Source: Clarkia xantiana subsp. parviflora
Taxonomy: Eukaryota > Streptophyta > Magnoliopsida > Myrtales > Onagraceae
Direction: 5' to 3'
Assembly: GCA_036873135.1 (NCBI GenBank)
Contig: JAPTYO010000006.1
Location: 825,187 to 889,186 of the forward strand
DNA: 64,000 nucleotides
Part shown: positions 27,073-39,226 of the stretch, piece by piece
Layout: every line of letters begins with the position of its first letter
Numbering within the stretch: position 1 is the stretch's first letter
The notes under the pieces: model-generated
Seen by the model: the letters and a program-made list of their open reading frames with translations, nothing else
Databases searched by the model: none
Told to the model about the DNA's origin: nothing
Translations under genes and position numbers: made by a program

Positions 27073-28352
27073 TTGGGGTGGTATTTTTTTTACTTGAATG
27101 AATGAATAGCTGCTGTAAATGTAGGATATTCGTGTTCGGGTCGGGTTCTTTTGGCAAAAAAGTTTGGTGGTGATGAAAAAAGGGGTTGTTTTACAATGGT
27201 TGGTTTGGTTTGTTGTTCCATTGGGTGGATGGATGATGATATTCTTTGAATCAATGTATGTAAATTTGGTGAAGCAAATAGAGAAAGAAGGATTGCCTTT
27301 TTGTTTAGTTGGTGTCATTTGGCATTTTGCTGAGATCATCAATAATTGGTTGGTTTGTTTCAACTTTGGAAGAGGCAAAAAAGGTAACCATCATCATCAT
27401 CTCAATTCTCAGTCTTTGTTCCATCATCTCTCTCTATTGTATTTACTCCACAAAAATAAAGCAATTTGATTTCCTACTTTACGTAAGCGAATAAAACGAC
27501 CTAGGCACATTAGTGGCAGGGTATATTACTTTTGAAGATATGACATGCCCACTCAGCGTTTTACAATGTAATATAGTATAGCGGTTTAACGCTTCATCCC
27601 TTAACAGATGTTAGGTGTTTAAATCCCGACAGTGACCATGTAAATTGAAAAATATTTATGGTCAACATCATATATACCCTTTACGAGCTGATCCTGCTGT
27701 AAGTGAGAATTAGTTTAGATGATGTGGAGCGAGTATGTTACAGTTGCTAATCTCCTGGGCCCACCTAGGAAGAGCTGACCCTGGGTGCGAGTGAGGATCA
27801 GTCTAAGATGTGAAGCGAGTATATGCTATGGGTGCTGCCCTCCTAATGGGAGTTGGTCAAATCCATATATATATATATATATATTTTTTAATGATTTCCT
27901 CCTATGGTTGCTGAAGTTTTCTACTATGTTTCAGAAGCACTATGCATGTACTCTTTTACTACTATGAACATAAATAAAACTTTTAAAGTATAAATATATT
28001 TTAGCTAAGCCTATAATTTAAATCACACCATTAATTATTATGTTAGTTTTCTATAGGATTCACATTTCGAACAATAGAAAAATTCAAGATTTTTTTTTCA
28101 TAAACCTGAAACATAATAAAAATGTTCAGAAAAAATGAAGACCACGCAATCTCCTTGTGTGAGTAAACTCGTTTTGGTCGAATTCCAATGATAATTCCCA
28201 TTCATATAATATTTCATATCAGTTCAATCCTCAACAATGGTACTGAAATCACTGTCACATCTCTTAATATCATCCAGATACAGAAGCCGAAGAAGAATCA
28301 AACACCACAAAAAAGAATGCACTTCTATAATCCTAAAGTAAAGATCCCTTTC
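27073..28352. other. Intergenic between convergent HKL1 and UBC genes
   Basis: The first ~400 bp is probably HKL1 3' UTR. A SINE-like repeat lies at 27560-27840 and an AT microsatellite at 27861-27882. The small frames at 27037-27494 are unsupported. Confidence 0.5.
27560..27840 (+). mobile_element. tRNA-derived SINE-like repeat
   Basis: TATAGTATAGCGGTTTAACGC (A-box region) is followed by GGTGTTTAAATCCCGACAG (B-box-like). The downstream body (GAGTGAGGATCAGTCTAAGATG) is shared with the copy at 48840. The body segment is partly duplicated within this copy. Confidence 0.6.
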
Positions 28353-29545
28353 TCAGACAGCAGGCTTGTACAGCTTCTCCACCATCTTCCTATATTCTGC
28401 AGAATCACAAGAGTTGTTCACATGTCAGCACCATATTTCAAAGCTAGCTAATTCATAAACTCAATCCATTCTTATTACCTTCTTGATTACTCCATAACTG
28501 TGCTGCCTGGGTGTTTAGTGGCGAGCTCGTGTTCGGTTCTGAAGTTGCAAACACATTTCACACAAGTCAGACTTAAAAAACACAATAAATTCACAGTAGC
28601 ATTTAGCTATACAAGAATGAAACTTGCCTCCCAGCAAACTCTGGATCGATAAGAGAATCGTTCTCACATCATAAGCAGAGGACCATTTGTCCTACACAAA
28701 ATAAGAACACAACATTAGTAATTTAAACTATAAAGGTGTTTGATTTCATTCTCGTAAAGTTTTCTATACCTGAAGAATATCCAAGCAAATGTTGCCATAG
28801 ACATCAACATTCGGGTGGAAGCAGTTGGTCTCAAACTTGACCTTTGGAGGCTTGAAGGGATAGTCGTTGGGGAACGAGAGCAAGAGCTTGTACTCAGTTC
28901 CTTCGAACACCGTGTCTTTGCTTCCGGTGATTGTGCCCTTCCAGCAGAAAATGTTGTCATCTTCAGGAAATGCAGAGATTCCAGGGTCACCACTCATCTG
29001 ATATTTCACCTCCAATAGTTAGTATACAGCATAGATACTTCTCCATTTCCCAATTTTGCTTAGCAGCCAAATAAATCTTTTAGGGTTTAGAAGGAACGCA
29101 GTGATCTTACCATAAGCGCCATCAGCTCCGACTGCAACCTGCACCACGAAAGGAAGAACAGAAAGCCAATAAACAATTAGAAAATGCTTGAAGTGTAGCA
29201 ATTGATAAATCGAAAAAAACAGTTGAATTTGATAATTGACAGGAAAAAGTGAGATCATCTTGAGAGACGCAACTGATAAATGATAGGCATATAAGGAGAA
29301 ATCCACAATCTAGATCCACTATAAACTCAGCAATCTAAGCAAAACCAGTTCGAAAGACTCGCAATGGAATCAAATCAGTCAATCCAATAAACCCTAATTC
29401 AGCCACTAGAACTCAAGAAAGGCCAATGAATCAACTACCTCTTAAGAACCGATTGAGTGTCAACGCTCTTAGCAGTAGTAAGGGCTTGCTTGGGCGCCGG
29501 AGTGGCTGCTGGTGTGTTGCCTTGGTGCTCGTTGACAGCCGCCAT
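28353..29545 (-). CDS. UBC20: Ubiquitin-conjugating enzyme E2 C (UBCH10/UBC19-UBC20 type), 6 exons, 176 aa
   Basis: Exons on the minus strand: 29545-29439, 29138-29111, 28997-28770, 28691-28628, 28538-28479 and 28396-28353. The protein has an N-terminal extension (MAAVNEHQGNTPAATPAPKQ) before the UBC fold. It carries FPNDYPFKPPKVKF, HPN (106-108) and the active-site Cys 116 in GNICLDILQ, and it ends KLYKPAV. This matches the E2 that works with the anaphase-promoting complex to ubiquitinate mitotic cyclins; family length is about 180. Intron 4 uses a GC donor (GGGAG|GCAAGT), the known minor GC-AG class, and phase and protein continuity (SLLG|EPNTSSPLN) support it. AACGG motifs upstream fit mitotic expression. 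UBC19 and UBC20 cannot be told apart by sequence alone; the symbol follows the gene order next to HKL1. Confidence 0.95.
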
Positions 29546-29794
29546 TTCTCTTCTTCGTTCTTAAGATCCACACACCAAAGATCTAAATTCCAGTAACAAA
29601 CAGGAAGATGAACGTCGGAATTACAGAGAGCGGCGGAGAAAGAAGATCGGAAATCGAGGGTTTCCCTTCTTCTTTCTCAAGACGACGGAGCGCGATTGAA
29701 TGGTTGGGGATGAATCAGTTACGACTTAAAAGAGAGAGAGAAGGTGGTCCTGAGACGCGCGTAACGAGCGTGAAGTTGTTTTTTCAAATTTTCT

Positions 29795-29880
29795 GACCGT
29801 TACGGAACGGCAATGAATATGAATGGAAAACATGGATTCTGCTTCCTTTTTCCACTGTCCATCAGATTTTTAATTCAAAC
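29795..29880 (-). promoter_or_regulatory. Candidate MSA (mitosis-specific activator) motifs upstream of UBC
   Basis: Read towards the gene, GTAACGGTCA (core at 29797-29801) lies 250 bp before the start codon. An opposed AACGG is at 29806-29810 and a third AACGG near 29876-29880. MSA elements with an AACGG core bind three-repeat MYB factors in G2/M genes. Motifs are seen; function is inferred from the gene's known mitotic role. Confidence 0.45.
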
Positions 29881-29900
29881 GGCTTTCTCTTATTCTCTAT

Positions 29901-29927
29901 TTATTAATTAATTAATTAATTAATTTT
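29901..29927. repeat. (AATT)n microsatellite
   Basis: Six or so tandem AATT units upstream of the UBC gene. Confidence 0.8.
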
Positions 29928-30085
29928 ATTTTAGAAGAAAATAAGTAAAGCAGGTTAAAAGAGTTATTCGATTCATAATTGTTTTGGATAGTTGACCATT
30001 GCATTTTGTAATGAACAAACAACTTTTATATAAAACATCGGATTATATGGAAGTTGATTTTTTGCACCATTTTTGTTTTGGGTCC

Positions 30086-30228
30086 GGCTAAAATAAACTC
30101 AAGTTTATTTCAATTCGATTTCTCAGCCGTAAGAAACACTTTTTATCTCTTCTGAATTCTAATTGATTCTCTCTTATGATCTAACGGCTGAGAAATCAAG
30201 TTGAAATAAACTCGACTGCATTTTAGCC
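30086..30228. mobile_element. Small hairpin MITE
   Basis: GGCTAAAATAAACTCAAGTT and AATTCGATTTCTCAGCCGT are inverted at the right end (ACGGCTGAGAAATC ... TTTTAGCC). A central AT-rich loop of about 45 bp remains. No target duplication was resolved. Confidence 0.7.
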
Positions 30229-30235
30229 AACCCCG

Positions 30236-31250
30236 TTTGTTTTATAGACTTTTGCAGCAATGCATCCACAATTTGTAGTTTATTGTGCACCATTCTTTTA
30301 TAGATTTTTGGTGCAATACATTACACAATTTGTAATTTTTTGGGCACCATTCTTTTATAATTTTTTGATGCACTACATTCACAATTTGTTTTGTTTTTAT
30401 TTTGTGCACCATTCTTTTATAGATTTTGGTGCAATACACTTACAATTTGTATAATTTTAGTACATTCGTTAGTTGACTGTTAAGCTTGTTTATTAAGTGG
30501 CAGGTGCATGCACGTTAGGGCTGAGCAAGAAAATCCGACCCGAACCCGTCCCGAAAATCCCGTCCCGAGATGTAGCCCGAGCCCGGTCGGGCGGGATTTT
30601 TCTTCCCAAGTCGGGCTCGGGCTTTTTAAAGTCCCGAGCCCGCCCGAGTATATGTATATATTATATATATTTAAGTTTAACCTAAGTCTACTAACTATAG
30701 TTTAAGTAACTTTACTATAGTTAAAATAAAAAAGTCCTAAAATTAGACTACGAATGATGTTTGAACTTATTGAATCTTGTATTGATGTATTGAACTTGCA
30801 TGTATTTGAAATGGATGGACCTCATATTAGGATTTTTTTTTTTTTTTTCAATTTTTTGGTTCAAATTCGGGCTAGCCCGAGCCCGAATCCCGATGTCCCG
30901 ACTCGGGCGGGACATTTCCTTTAGGTTCGGGCTCGGGCCAAAAATAGGAGTCCCGAAATTTTCGTGCTCGGGCTCGGGCTCAGGCAAAAGCCCGCCCGTC
31001 CTGTCCCGAGCTCACCCCTAATGCACGTGACTTGTTTAATTTAATCCCCAAATTTATATCTAATTTATATCTCTAATTTTTAATTTTTACAATTTAATCC
31101 ATAAACAATCTCAATCAAACCCTTCGTCCAAATTAACCAAGCCAAGTCCGACCTAGCCGGGTCGGACCTGACCTGGGCGACTTTAACCAATATCCAATCC
31201 AACCATGGATTGGACCATAGCTATGTCAATTTGAACCGGTTTGAGGAAAT
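30236..31250. mobile_element. Foldback element family A, copy 2, split by a nested hAT MITE
   Basis: Left part (30236-30515) carries repeated GGTGCA(A/C)...ACAATTTGTA and TTAGTTGACTGTTAAG. The right part (31021-31250) carries AATCCATAAACAAT, GGGTCGGACCTGACCTGGGCGA and CCAACCATGGATTGG, as in the left arm and centre of copy 1 (8710-9325). The second arm is missing. The hAT-like MITE at 30516-31020 sits inside, so it inserted later. Confidence 0.65.
30516..31020. mobile_element. hAT-like MITE, 505 bp, nested, 8-bp target duplication
   Basis: Ends are TAGGGCTGAGC and GCTCACCCCTA. ATGCACGT lies at 30508-30515 and 31021-31028. The arms carry GC-rich CCCGAGCCCGA / TCGGGCTCGGG words in opposite orientation around an AT-rich middle. 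No transposase. A T-tract lies at 30833-30848. Confidence 0.9.
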
Positions 31251-31716
31251 TCCGCAACTCCCCATCTGAGCTTTCAAAGATATATCGACCGTGAGCATAC
31301 AACCATCAGATACCGATAGTCGTCTTCTCACCATTAACGACCTTTAAAGCAAGGAAAAGTAATTTTCGAGACGAAACAGCTTATATATAGCATGTTCTCT
31401 TTTTACATTTTTTCTGCAAGCTAACTTGCAACAATACCCCAGAAGGAAAATGAAAAATTAATGCTAAAACTAGGTGAAGAAATTAGAAGCATTTACCTTA
31501 AAGAAGAAGCAACAAGCACAAACCATCTCTCTGTATTGCTTCTCTAACTGATTAATTCAGCTATACCGAATCTGCTACGTACTATCAACCCTTGCGTTGA
31601 TATCATATTTCTCCACCACCCGAGGTAAACCTTATATAATAATATGGAAACGAAAAAAAAAAAAAAAAAAATTTAAAAAAATACCGTCTCATTTACAAAA
31701 TCGAATTCTCCGGCAA

Positions 31717-34700
31717 CTAGTCCTCGTTTGAGCCACCAATGCTCGACCGGTCCATCACTCGCACATTGTGCCGTTCGTATACCCTTGCCCGATTTTCTGC
31801 CCACCATTTTTCGGCTTGTTTCTCACTAAACCGCTTCCGGCTGCATAAGATGTAGACATCAGAACTGTCGACAAAGATGGTTTCACAAAGTTCATCCCAA
31901 GAATAGGTGAAATGTGGATGAATTTAGGGTGATAAATTAGAGGTGGAAATTAAAGGGTTAAGAACTTAATAACACTCCTAAGTTTGCAACATGTCTTTTA
32001 GGTGTCCTAGGTTTCATTTCCGTTGTTTTTTAGTTGTCCGACTGTTTTTTCTGTTAAAATTGACGAATTTTGTCTAATAACTGCATACAATTCAACAACA
32101 AGAGCATTTAAAGAAGAGAAAAGAACAAAAGTACACTTATGTTTTCCTTTAGCTTATGTCAATTAGTGTGTACATACTGCGAAGTTGAACAATCTATGCA
32201 AAATTGAGGTTTATTTTAACTTGATTGTCATAAATATACATGAATTGAAGAAAACTCAAACCCAAATCCGTCAAATTTAACGAAAAAACAAACAAAAAAT
32301 AAAAACACAACAAAAGCGAAACCTAGGACAGTTGTTAGCAACGAAAACAAACCTGAGACACATATTAACAACAATTTAAACTGGGACACCTAAAATCAAC
32401 ATGGTGAAACCTATTAAGTTCTTAACCCTAGGAAAAAATAAGCAGGGAGATACCATCAAATGAAATTTCCATGTAATGTCTTGTTTTGAAAACCAAAAAT
32501 CAAAGAGCGCTTATAGTACCTGAATCGAACTCGTTGAAGATCTTTTCCACCTCCTGGCAATGACGTAAACGTAATATATACACCGGGCTCATCTTGCTCA
32601 ACCCATTCGTTTTCATTACGGGATTCATCTTCCTTTGTTTTGATACCGTTTCTACTGGATGCTTCTGAACTGCCTTGTTTCATTGAGGTCTGGTTACTGG
32701 TGGTACTTGACCAGTTAGAATTAGGAAGCAAGGTGTTGTTTGACAGGTTCGTGCCAGCATCTTGATATATTGCCAGCTGACCATTTGGTCGATCTGTTGA
32801 AGTAGGAATGGACACCAAAGATGAAGATGTAGTAGGAGTTTTGATAGTTCTGGCCCCAACAGGAAGATTAATAGCCATGTCCTTCAACTGTCCAATTACC
32901 AAAATCAAAAGGCTAAATCAGTAGAAAAGAGACATTATGAACACTACTATTGCATGAAAAATCTGCTTCTCAAGAGTGTCCAAGTCCATTTACAAAAGAA
33001 ACTTGCCTCAAACTGGCCTCTCCACATAAATGAACAATTAAGACCTTATAAAAAGTTTTAGCTAGAGTCTTACTTGGGCTGTCAGTGACTTGATTACTTC
33101 TTTAGCTGCCTTTGATTTTGTACTCTCTTCCTCAGCTATTGCTAGTGCCTCCTTCAGCTGTTTAGTTGTTTTCTCCAGCTCAATTTCTTGGAGTTGGGCT
33201 TTGTAGGTAAGGCTTTCCACCTATAAATAGCATACACAAAAAAAATGGTTATACCACTGATTGTATATACAATTACATTTTTTTGTGTAAATACGAGATT
33301 GCTTTCGCAATTTCGGGCCGAGAGTGTTAAGGTTAAAGCCCTCCCATGGAGGCGTCTCCAGCGGGATTCAAACTCAAGTAGCCCCTGGGAATACAACTCA
33401 CTTTACCAGTTGGTCTAACCATCGTTGGGTTCGTCCTAGTTGGTATAAACAATTAAATGGTCTCAATAAATACATCCCCGAGGAGTAAAAATTAAAAAAG
33501 AGTACCTGTGCTCTAAGTCTTTTAACCTCTTGGTTGAGGTCATCGTTCTCCACTTTAGCGTCATCCATAAAGAATTTTGGGGAAATCAGTCCTCCGATAG
33601 TTGGAATTGGTGTCGTGGCACGAGGAGGGCTTGTCCGTCTTGAAATTGGCGATGATGCTCGAGAAACTATCCTTGAACCAGGAACAGAAGCGGAAAAGAA
33701 CTTCTTGGATGATCCAAAGCCTGGATTGAAGGACTTTGATGAATTGAGTGCTCCCCGCTGAGAACCACCATCTGGCACAGGTGAAACGCGACTACTACTA
33801 AATTCTTGCTTCTTGTTTCTCCTGGAAGTTCGGCTTTCCGATTGCTTTAAGAATTCCATGGATGAATATCTAGTAAGTTGAGCTCGAGATCTTGTATCAA
33901 GAAGCTTCTCATCCTTGTCAGTCCAATCATTTGGAGCAAAGCTCACCCCACCTTTTCTGAGGGATAAATGAGGCGTCGATTCAGTTTCAGCACTTTTCCT
34001 TAGTTTGCTGAAACAACTGTCACAGACACGGTAAGGTTTGTTGGTATTTGGTGCCATAGAAGCCTTCATAGACTTTTTACTACTGCATGAGTGACAGAAA
34101 ACTAGCCCACAATTGTAGCAGTTATGCCTTTTTCTTTTGAAATTGAATGGCAAACGGCACCCTGAACATGTAGACTGATCGATGCATGAGATAAATTTAT
34201 GAAGACAGATAGCAGCCGTAAAGCTACTACCACAAGCAATGCTTTTAACTTGCTTGTCTTTTAGCGCCTCCACCAACATAGGAGAATTCCTATCATCCGT
34301 ATCTCCATGGCCTAGTCGACCATTGGCTCCCTTGCCCCAAGTGTAAACTTCAGTTCTTGAAGTCAAAACAACAACGTGATATGCTCCACAAGCGATCTCC
34401 TCCACAAAATTCTTTGCGAGCTTACCCTCTACACGAGTGGGGATCTTTCCATCAGCCTGAGGATTTCCAAGCTGTCCATAAACAGGACTACCTACTGTAT
34501 ATACATGACCCGCTGTAGTAAGTGCAACCGTCAAGCTATGGCCACATGCAACTTGACAGAAGTTGGGCTCTACAAGAGCAGCTACACAGGTAGGAACAAG
34601 TTTTGCTTCTTTGTCCCCATGTCCAAGTCGCCCTTTATCTCCATCCCCCCAAGTGAATAGCTTCCCAGAGGAGCAGTTGCTGGAGCTAGAATTCCCAACC

Positions 34701-37700
34701 ATGACTTCCACCACGGCAGCTGTGTGCCAAACACCACAAGCAGCTCGGACTGTACGAAGACCTTTAAGGGACTCCACTTCCCTAGGGACTGAGACACTTT
34801 TCCGATCTCCATGGCCCAAAACACCAAATGTACCATCCCCAAATGTAAATAACTGGCCTGCAGATGTAACAACCGCGGTATGCCATGGCCCACAAGAAAT
34901 AGATGAGACATGAATTCCTTCCAAGGGTCCAGTCACTCTTTTTGGCACCCAGTGGCTCACTTGATTTCCATGGCCAAGAAGACCAAAATTATGAGCCCCA
35001 TCACCCCAAGTGTACAGATCACCAGAAAGAGTCACAGCACAGGTATTATATTCACCACATGCTACAAGTTCAATATTGATATTGCTGAGGGAATCAATCA
35101 GCTTTGGTTGCAGAACATCGGAATCCACACCATGTCCAAGCCTACCTCCACACTCCTCTCCCCATGAGAAAATCTCTCCTTTCTTGGTTACCAATGCAGC
35201 ATGCCTCCTGCCACAAGCAATATTCTGAACATCAAGTACAACTGCAGATTCTAAGGCCTTAGGAAGCAAGGAATCCATCTTTGGTTCTAAACAACTTCCA
35301 ACTCTATGAGATCCACCTCCCAGAACACCATCCGCGGTGCCCTCACCCCAAATGAAAACATCACCCAGGGCATCGCCCTCATCATGACCTGATCCATGGC
35401 TAGATGAACTTACAGCACTTGATAAACTAACTCTATAAGCATCTACTGACATTCCCCTTGTTTGACCATGTAAGCTCTCTGAACCTCCTGAGGACACAGA
35501 ATTGAGAGAAGCACTGGCAGAATCTGAAGGAAAAAAGCCCTTTGGAGGAACGGTATATAATATCTCGGACAATGCCTTATCTGGACCATTCCTTGGAGGG
35601 CTTCCATATGGACTTTGAAGCCGTAGATTGTCCCCATTAACCTGTAAGCCAGAGATTATTTATTAATAAATCTCCAGCAACAAAGGACAAGGAAAAGAAT
35701 GTGTGACATAAAAATTACGTTACCTTTTGCAAACTATCGTTACCATCAAATGGAGAATGAAGAGGTGAACTTCCTCGTGTATATATTCTAGGACTAGTTG
35801 CTCCAGATGAAATTCCATCACTTCTTGATTCTGTTCTCCATCTACGCTGATGGCATCGGGAAATTAATGCTTTCAATCCGCTAAACCATGCCTCAGCTTC
35901 ATCTTTATCCTTGCAGATCTAGTAAATGCAAAATTATCTCAGTAAATCTGATATCTATGAATATAAGATGTCATGGTATCCATGCGATGCAGAACAAAGT
36001 AAATGTGATTGAAGCTAGTCTAGCAACATGCTCTAAAAGCAATCGACAGACTTGAGATACTTTTACAATGTAAATCCTCACCAGATCCAGTGATCTGTCA
36101 CTGTAGATAAGTGAAAATGATTGGTACTCCTTTTCAGGCCGCGGGTACCTTTGGAATATTGGCTGCAGGAAAAAGCAAGGACTGCATTTCATGAGTGTTC
36201 AAAAGGGACAGCTGTAAATGTGGCAGATCCCTATAAGGTATCGAATGAACAAAAAAAAAGGATTGATGAAGGCATTTACTCAGAGAAAACCTGGAAAAAA
36301 AAAAATTTGCTATCACAGACTGGATCTATGCCTTACGTGGAATCTCACTGGTATATAAGGTGCTTTAAATCATTTTATTAATGTTTTGTTAGTTAATAGT
36401 TTCAATGTAAAATACACAACTGATGTGATCATCATTTCCATCAACGAACTAAACAAATTTTATCGTAGATTCCAACGAGCAATACATGTCAAACTTCAAT
36501 ATTCTCCATGTAAAAGGTTGACTTCCATTATTTATTATGTGCGTCCCAAAAAAATCTAATGTCCATTTTTAATCACCTAAAGATCAAATGAATTTAAAAA
36601 GAAAGACAAGTCATAGTATCTTTGATCAGTAAACTTACGGTGCGCTGCCCAGATATAATTCTTGAGACGTGGCTTAATTTTAAGTGTTTCTCCTCCTTCC
36701 CTGAGAACCATATCAGAACAGATTCATCCTGAATAATAGGAGAAATGATTTAGTTACTTAACTTATGAAGTTCATCATATATAATATCTTTTTAGGTCTA
36801 ACTACTAGATAGCTCTCCTCTCCAAATTAGTCAGATGCTCAGACTACTGCTGTGAAAAGTATAATCAGGTGGATCTCTTACAAATAGCATAAACCTCAAA
36901 TTCTGAAAGAAAAGGCTGCTGAACTCTAATTAACAACTCCAGCACATCGAAGCAAATATAATAATATGTCAAATCCATTAACCAAGTACATATTGATGAT
37001 TACAGGTAAGAAAAATAGAGTAAGGCAACATATGGATGTATCAAGAATCAATATACCATAAATGCACACCAATGTCTAAGACTTACATTAGATAGCCGGA
37101 AAGGACAGAACTTGGGCTTTCCCCTTCGTCCATATTTTAGTAAGTACGCCCCTTTCTTCAAAGCTGTAATGGCCTGTCATAAAGAAATCCAGGAATCTTG
37201 TGTAAATGTATGCAGCATATTTACAGGACATGAAGAATAAGACGCTACAAAGCAGCGAAGGAACCATATCCCCAATTTATTCAAAGAACACACAAATTTT
37301 TGAATATAAGGGGGTTTCCAATTGCTTTTCTTTTGTTCCTTTAATGGTAAGGCTTCCTAGTCTTAATCTTAATACCACAAAAGGTCAACAATATGCAGGG
37401 ATTCCTAGCCTTCCTATTTTAGCTCAAAATTTGCAAACATTATTTTCTGGCCCTATACGGAGGAGCAAGGTACACTAAAAGTGGGTGGGGGCTGCTTATT
37501 TGTTCAATAAAAGATTGAAACAGCAAAATATAAGTGTGCGCAGCTAAGTTAGATACCACAGATGTGCGTATCATTGACCAAATATTATGTTGAGCACATA
37601 TACGAACTGCTTCAGCTGCACAGCCCACATGAGGACGACGGCAGCTGCATATTTCCTCAATCATTTCCTATGCTTTCCCAAAAAGTTAGAGCAAATTAAG

Positions 37701-38641
37701 TAGAAAACTTTTAAGCTACTCCTTCAAAGATATGTTGCTCAAATAATTATGGAAACAACTCCAAGTATCATTTCCAGATGGATAGCAGTTGCTAGTGTTT
37801 TTTTTAATTGGTCATCAGCAGCTGCTAATGATGAAGCAAGTAAAGCTAAGTGAATGTTTAGCATGCGTGACAATAACATCTTATGACATTTTCTTCTTCA
37901 CTAATATCAATGAAACCATGAATAATTGAATCCATACACCAATTGGATCACAAAGCACCAATAGTATGAAGCAAGTAAAACTAATAGAATGTTTAGCATG
38001 CATGAATATAACAACTCTTGGCGTTTTCTTCTTCACTAAAATCAATGAAACCATGACTCAAACTTCGGAGTGATGGTCCAATAAAAGGGCTGCATACACC
38101 AATTGGATCTCAGAGCACCATATGTATGAAGCAAGTGAAGCTAATGCCTAATCTAATCTTAAGCATGCACAACTATATCAGCTCTTGGCAGTTTATTCTG
38201 CACTAAAATCAATGAAACCATGACCCAAACTCCAAAGTGATGGCCGTGTAACAGTGCTCCATACACCAATTGGATCTCGGAGCACCATATGTATGGACCA
38301 GGACCCAATTAGCCCAATTTATGCTAAGGACCATGGCAACTCACCACTCTAATCCCTATTCCACAGTGCCTAGTTAACAAATTGCCCAACTAACCACCTA
38401 AATCATCGACACTAGTCTCAATTACTCCTTTAGTTCTGGACTACAAGAATCAACAGAAATCCCAGCAATTGAGAAGATCAAATACGGAATTGGAAGTAGC
38501 ATTACAAGGAAACGAATCACGGTAAACGAAAGAACAAAGGGAGCACCAAATCGCTACCGATTTTTACATGCCGCATCTGGAAACAATTACCTGCTCCACA
38601 TCTCTTTCAACGGTACCGGCCTGACCGAGACTCGAAGACAT
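31717..38641 (-). CDS. PH-RCC1-FYVE-BRX protein (PRAF type), 9 exons, 1092 aa
   Basis: Exons on the minus strand: 38641-38591, 37173-37087, 36728-36639, 36162-36082, 35918-35724, 35641-33506, 33220-33074, 32887-32520 and 31840-31717. All introns are GT-AG. Domains: N-terminal PH (about residues 18-140, [19 protein letters not shown] to [11 protein letters not shown]); a Ser-rich linker; seven-bladed RCC1 repeats (about 262-640, many CGxxHTAAV and WGDGxxGxLGHGD motifs); a FYVE-type zinc finger (about 647-712, [20 protein letters not shown]); a coiled coil in the 33220-33074 exon ([20 protein letters not shown] style heptads); and a C-terminal BRX domain (about 1023-1078, [20 protein letters not shown] to [12 protein letters not shown]). 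Family members bind phosphoinositides and some act as Rab-type exchange factors or polarity scaffolds. The FYVE basic patch is the PRAF variant RKRHNC rather than RRHHCR. The closest Arabidopsis member is probably At5g12350, from gene order. Confidence 0.95.
33270..33437 (-). mobile_element. tRNA-derived SINE in a PRAF intron
   Basis: Read on the minus strand: GATGGTTAGACCAACTGGTAAAGTGAG (A-box region TGGTTAGACCAACTGG), then GAGTTTGAATCCCGCTGG (B-box), then a GC-rich body and an A-rich tail near 33280. It lies in the intron between 33506 and 33220, in the same orientation as the gene. A decayed relative is at 45925-46010. Confidence 0.75.
37826..38298. repeat. Tandem repeat of ~135-160 bp in PRAF intron 1, about three copies
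   Basis: ATGAAGCAAGTAAAG-like words occur near 37831, 37968 and 38126. ATCAATGAAACCATGA occurs near 37906, 38040 and 38207, and CACCAATTGGATC near 37938, 38097 and 38264. Copies differ by several changes, so the expansion is old. It lies in the 1.4-kb first intron. Confidence 0.85.
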
Positions 38642-39111
38642 TCTGTCAATCCTCGACATAATACACAATTTCTACTGCTCCTCCAAGAATCCGACCGATA
38701 AATCTAAGCAGGCGTAATCCCTAGACCACCATTCAGGCTTATTTCCGCTAAAACCCAAAGCAACACCGCCTTCTGAACTCCAACTTCACAGACCCAGGCA
38801 GCAGGAAATCGGCGCCGGAACTCAAATCAACCATTACAGTGTCGGAGCTAACAAAGAATTCACCAACTTCCAGCTGTCGGATTGGAGTCAAACAGAGTGG
38901 GAAGGTGCAGCGCCCAAATAGGAGACGGCGGATCGATTGGAGATGGAATCAGAAGGTGCTCATTTCGATGGCGGTAGACAGGTGTCGAGGTCGAGCTTAG
39001 CTGCTGACGCGCTGTAATGGAGAATCAGAGAATGTGGGAAAGTGAGCGAGCTCTTCTCTCTGTTGCACTCTTCGAGAGACACAGTCGGGGAGAAAGAGGA
39101 AAGTAACAGAG

Positions 39112-39112
<1 letters not shown>

Positions 39113-39162
<50 letters not shown>
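39113..39162. repeat. (AAT)n microsatellite upstream of the PRAF gene
   Basis: About 16-17 perfect AAT units, roughly 470-520 bp upstream of the PRAF start codon and possibly in its 5' leader or core promoter. An AT run follows at 39205-39226. Confidence 0.95.
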
Positions 39163-39226
39163 GATGTAAAAAATAGATCGGTTATAATTTTACTGCATAT
39201 ATACATATATATATATATATATATAT

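Noticed and set aside
34376..35228. Plus-strand frames across the PRAF large exon
   Set aside because: Antisense shadows of the RCC1 repeats.
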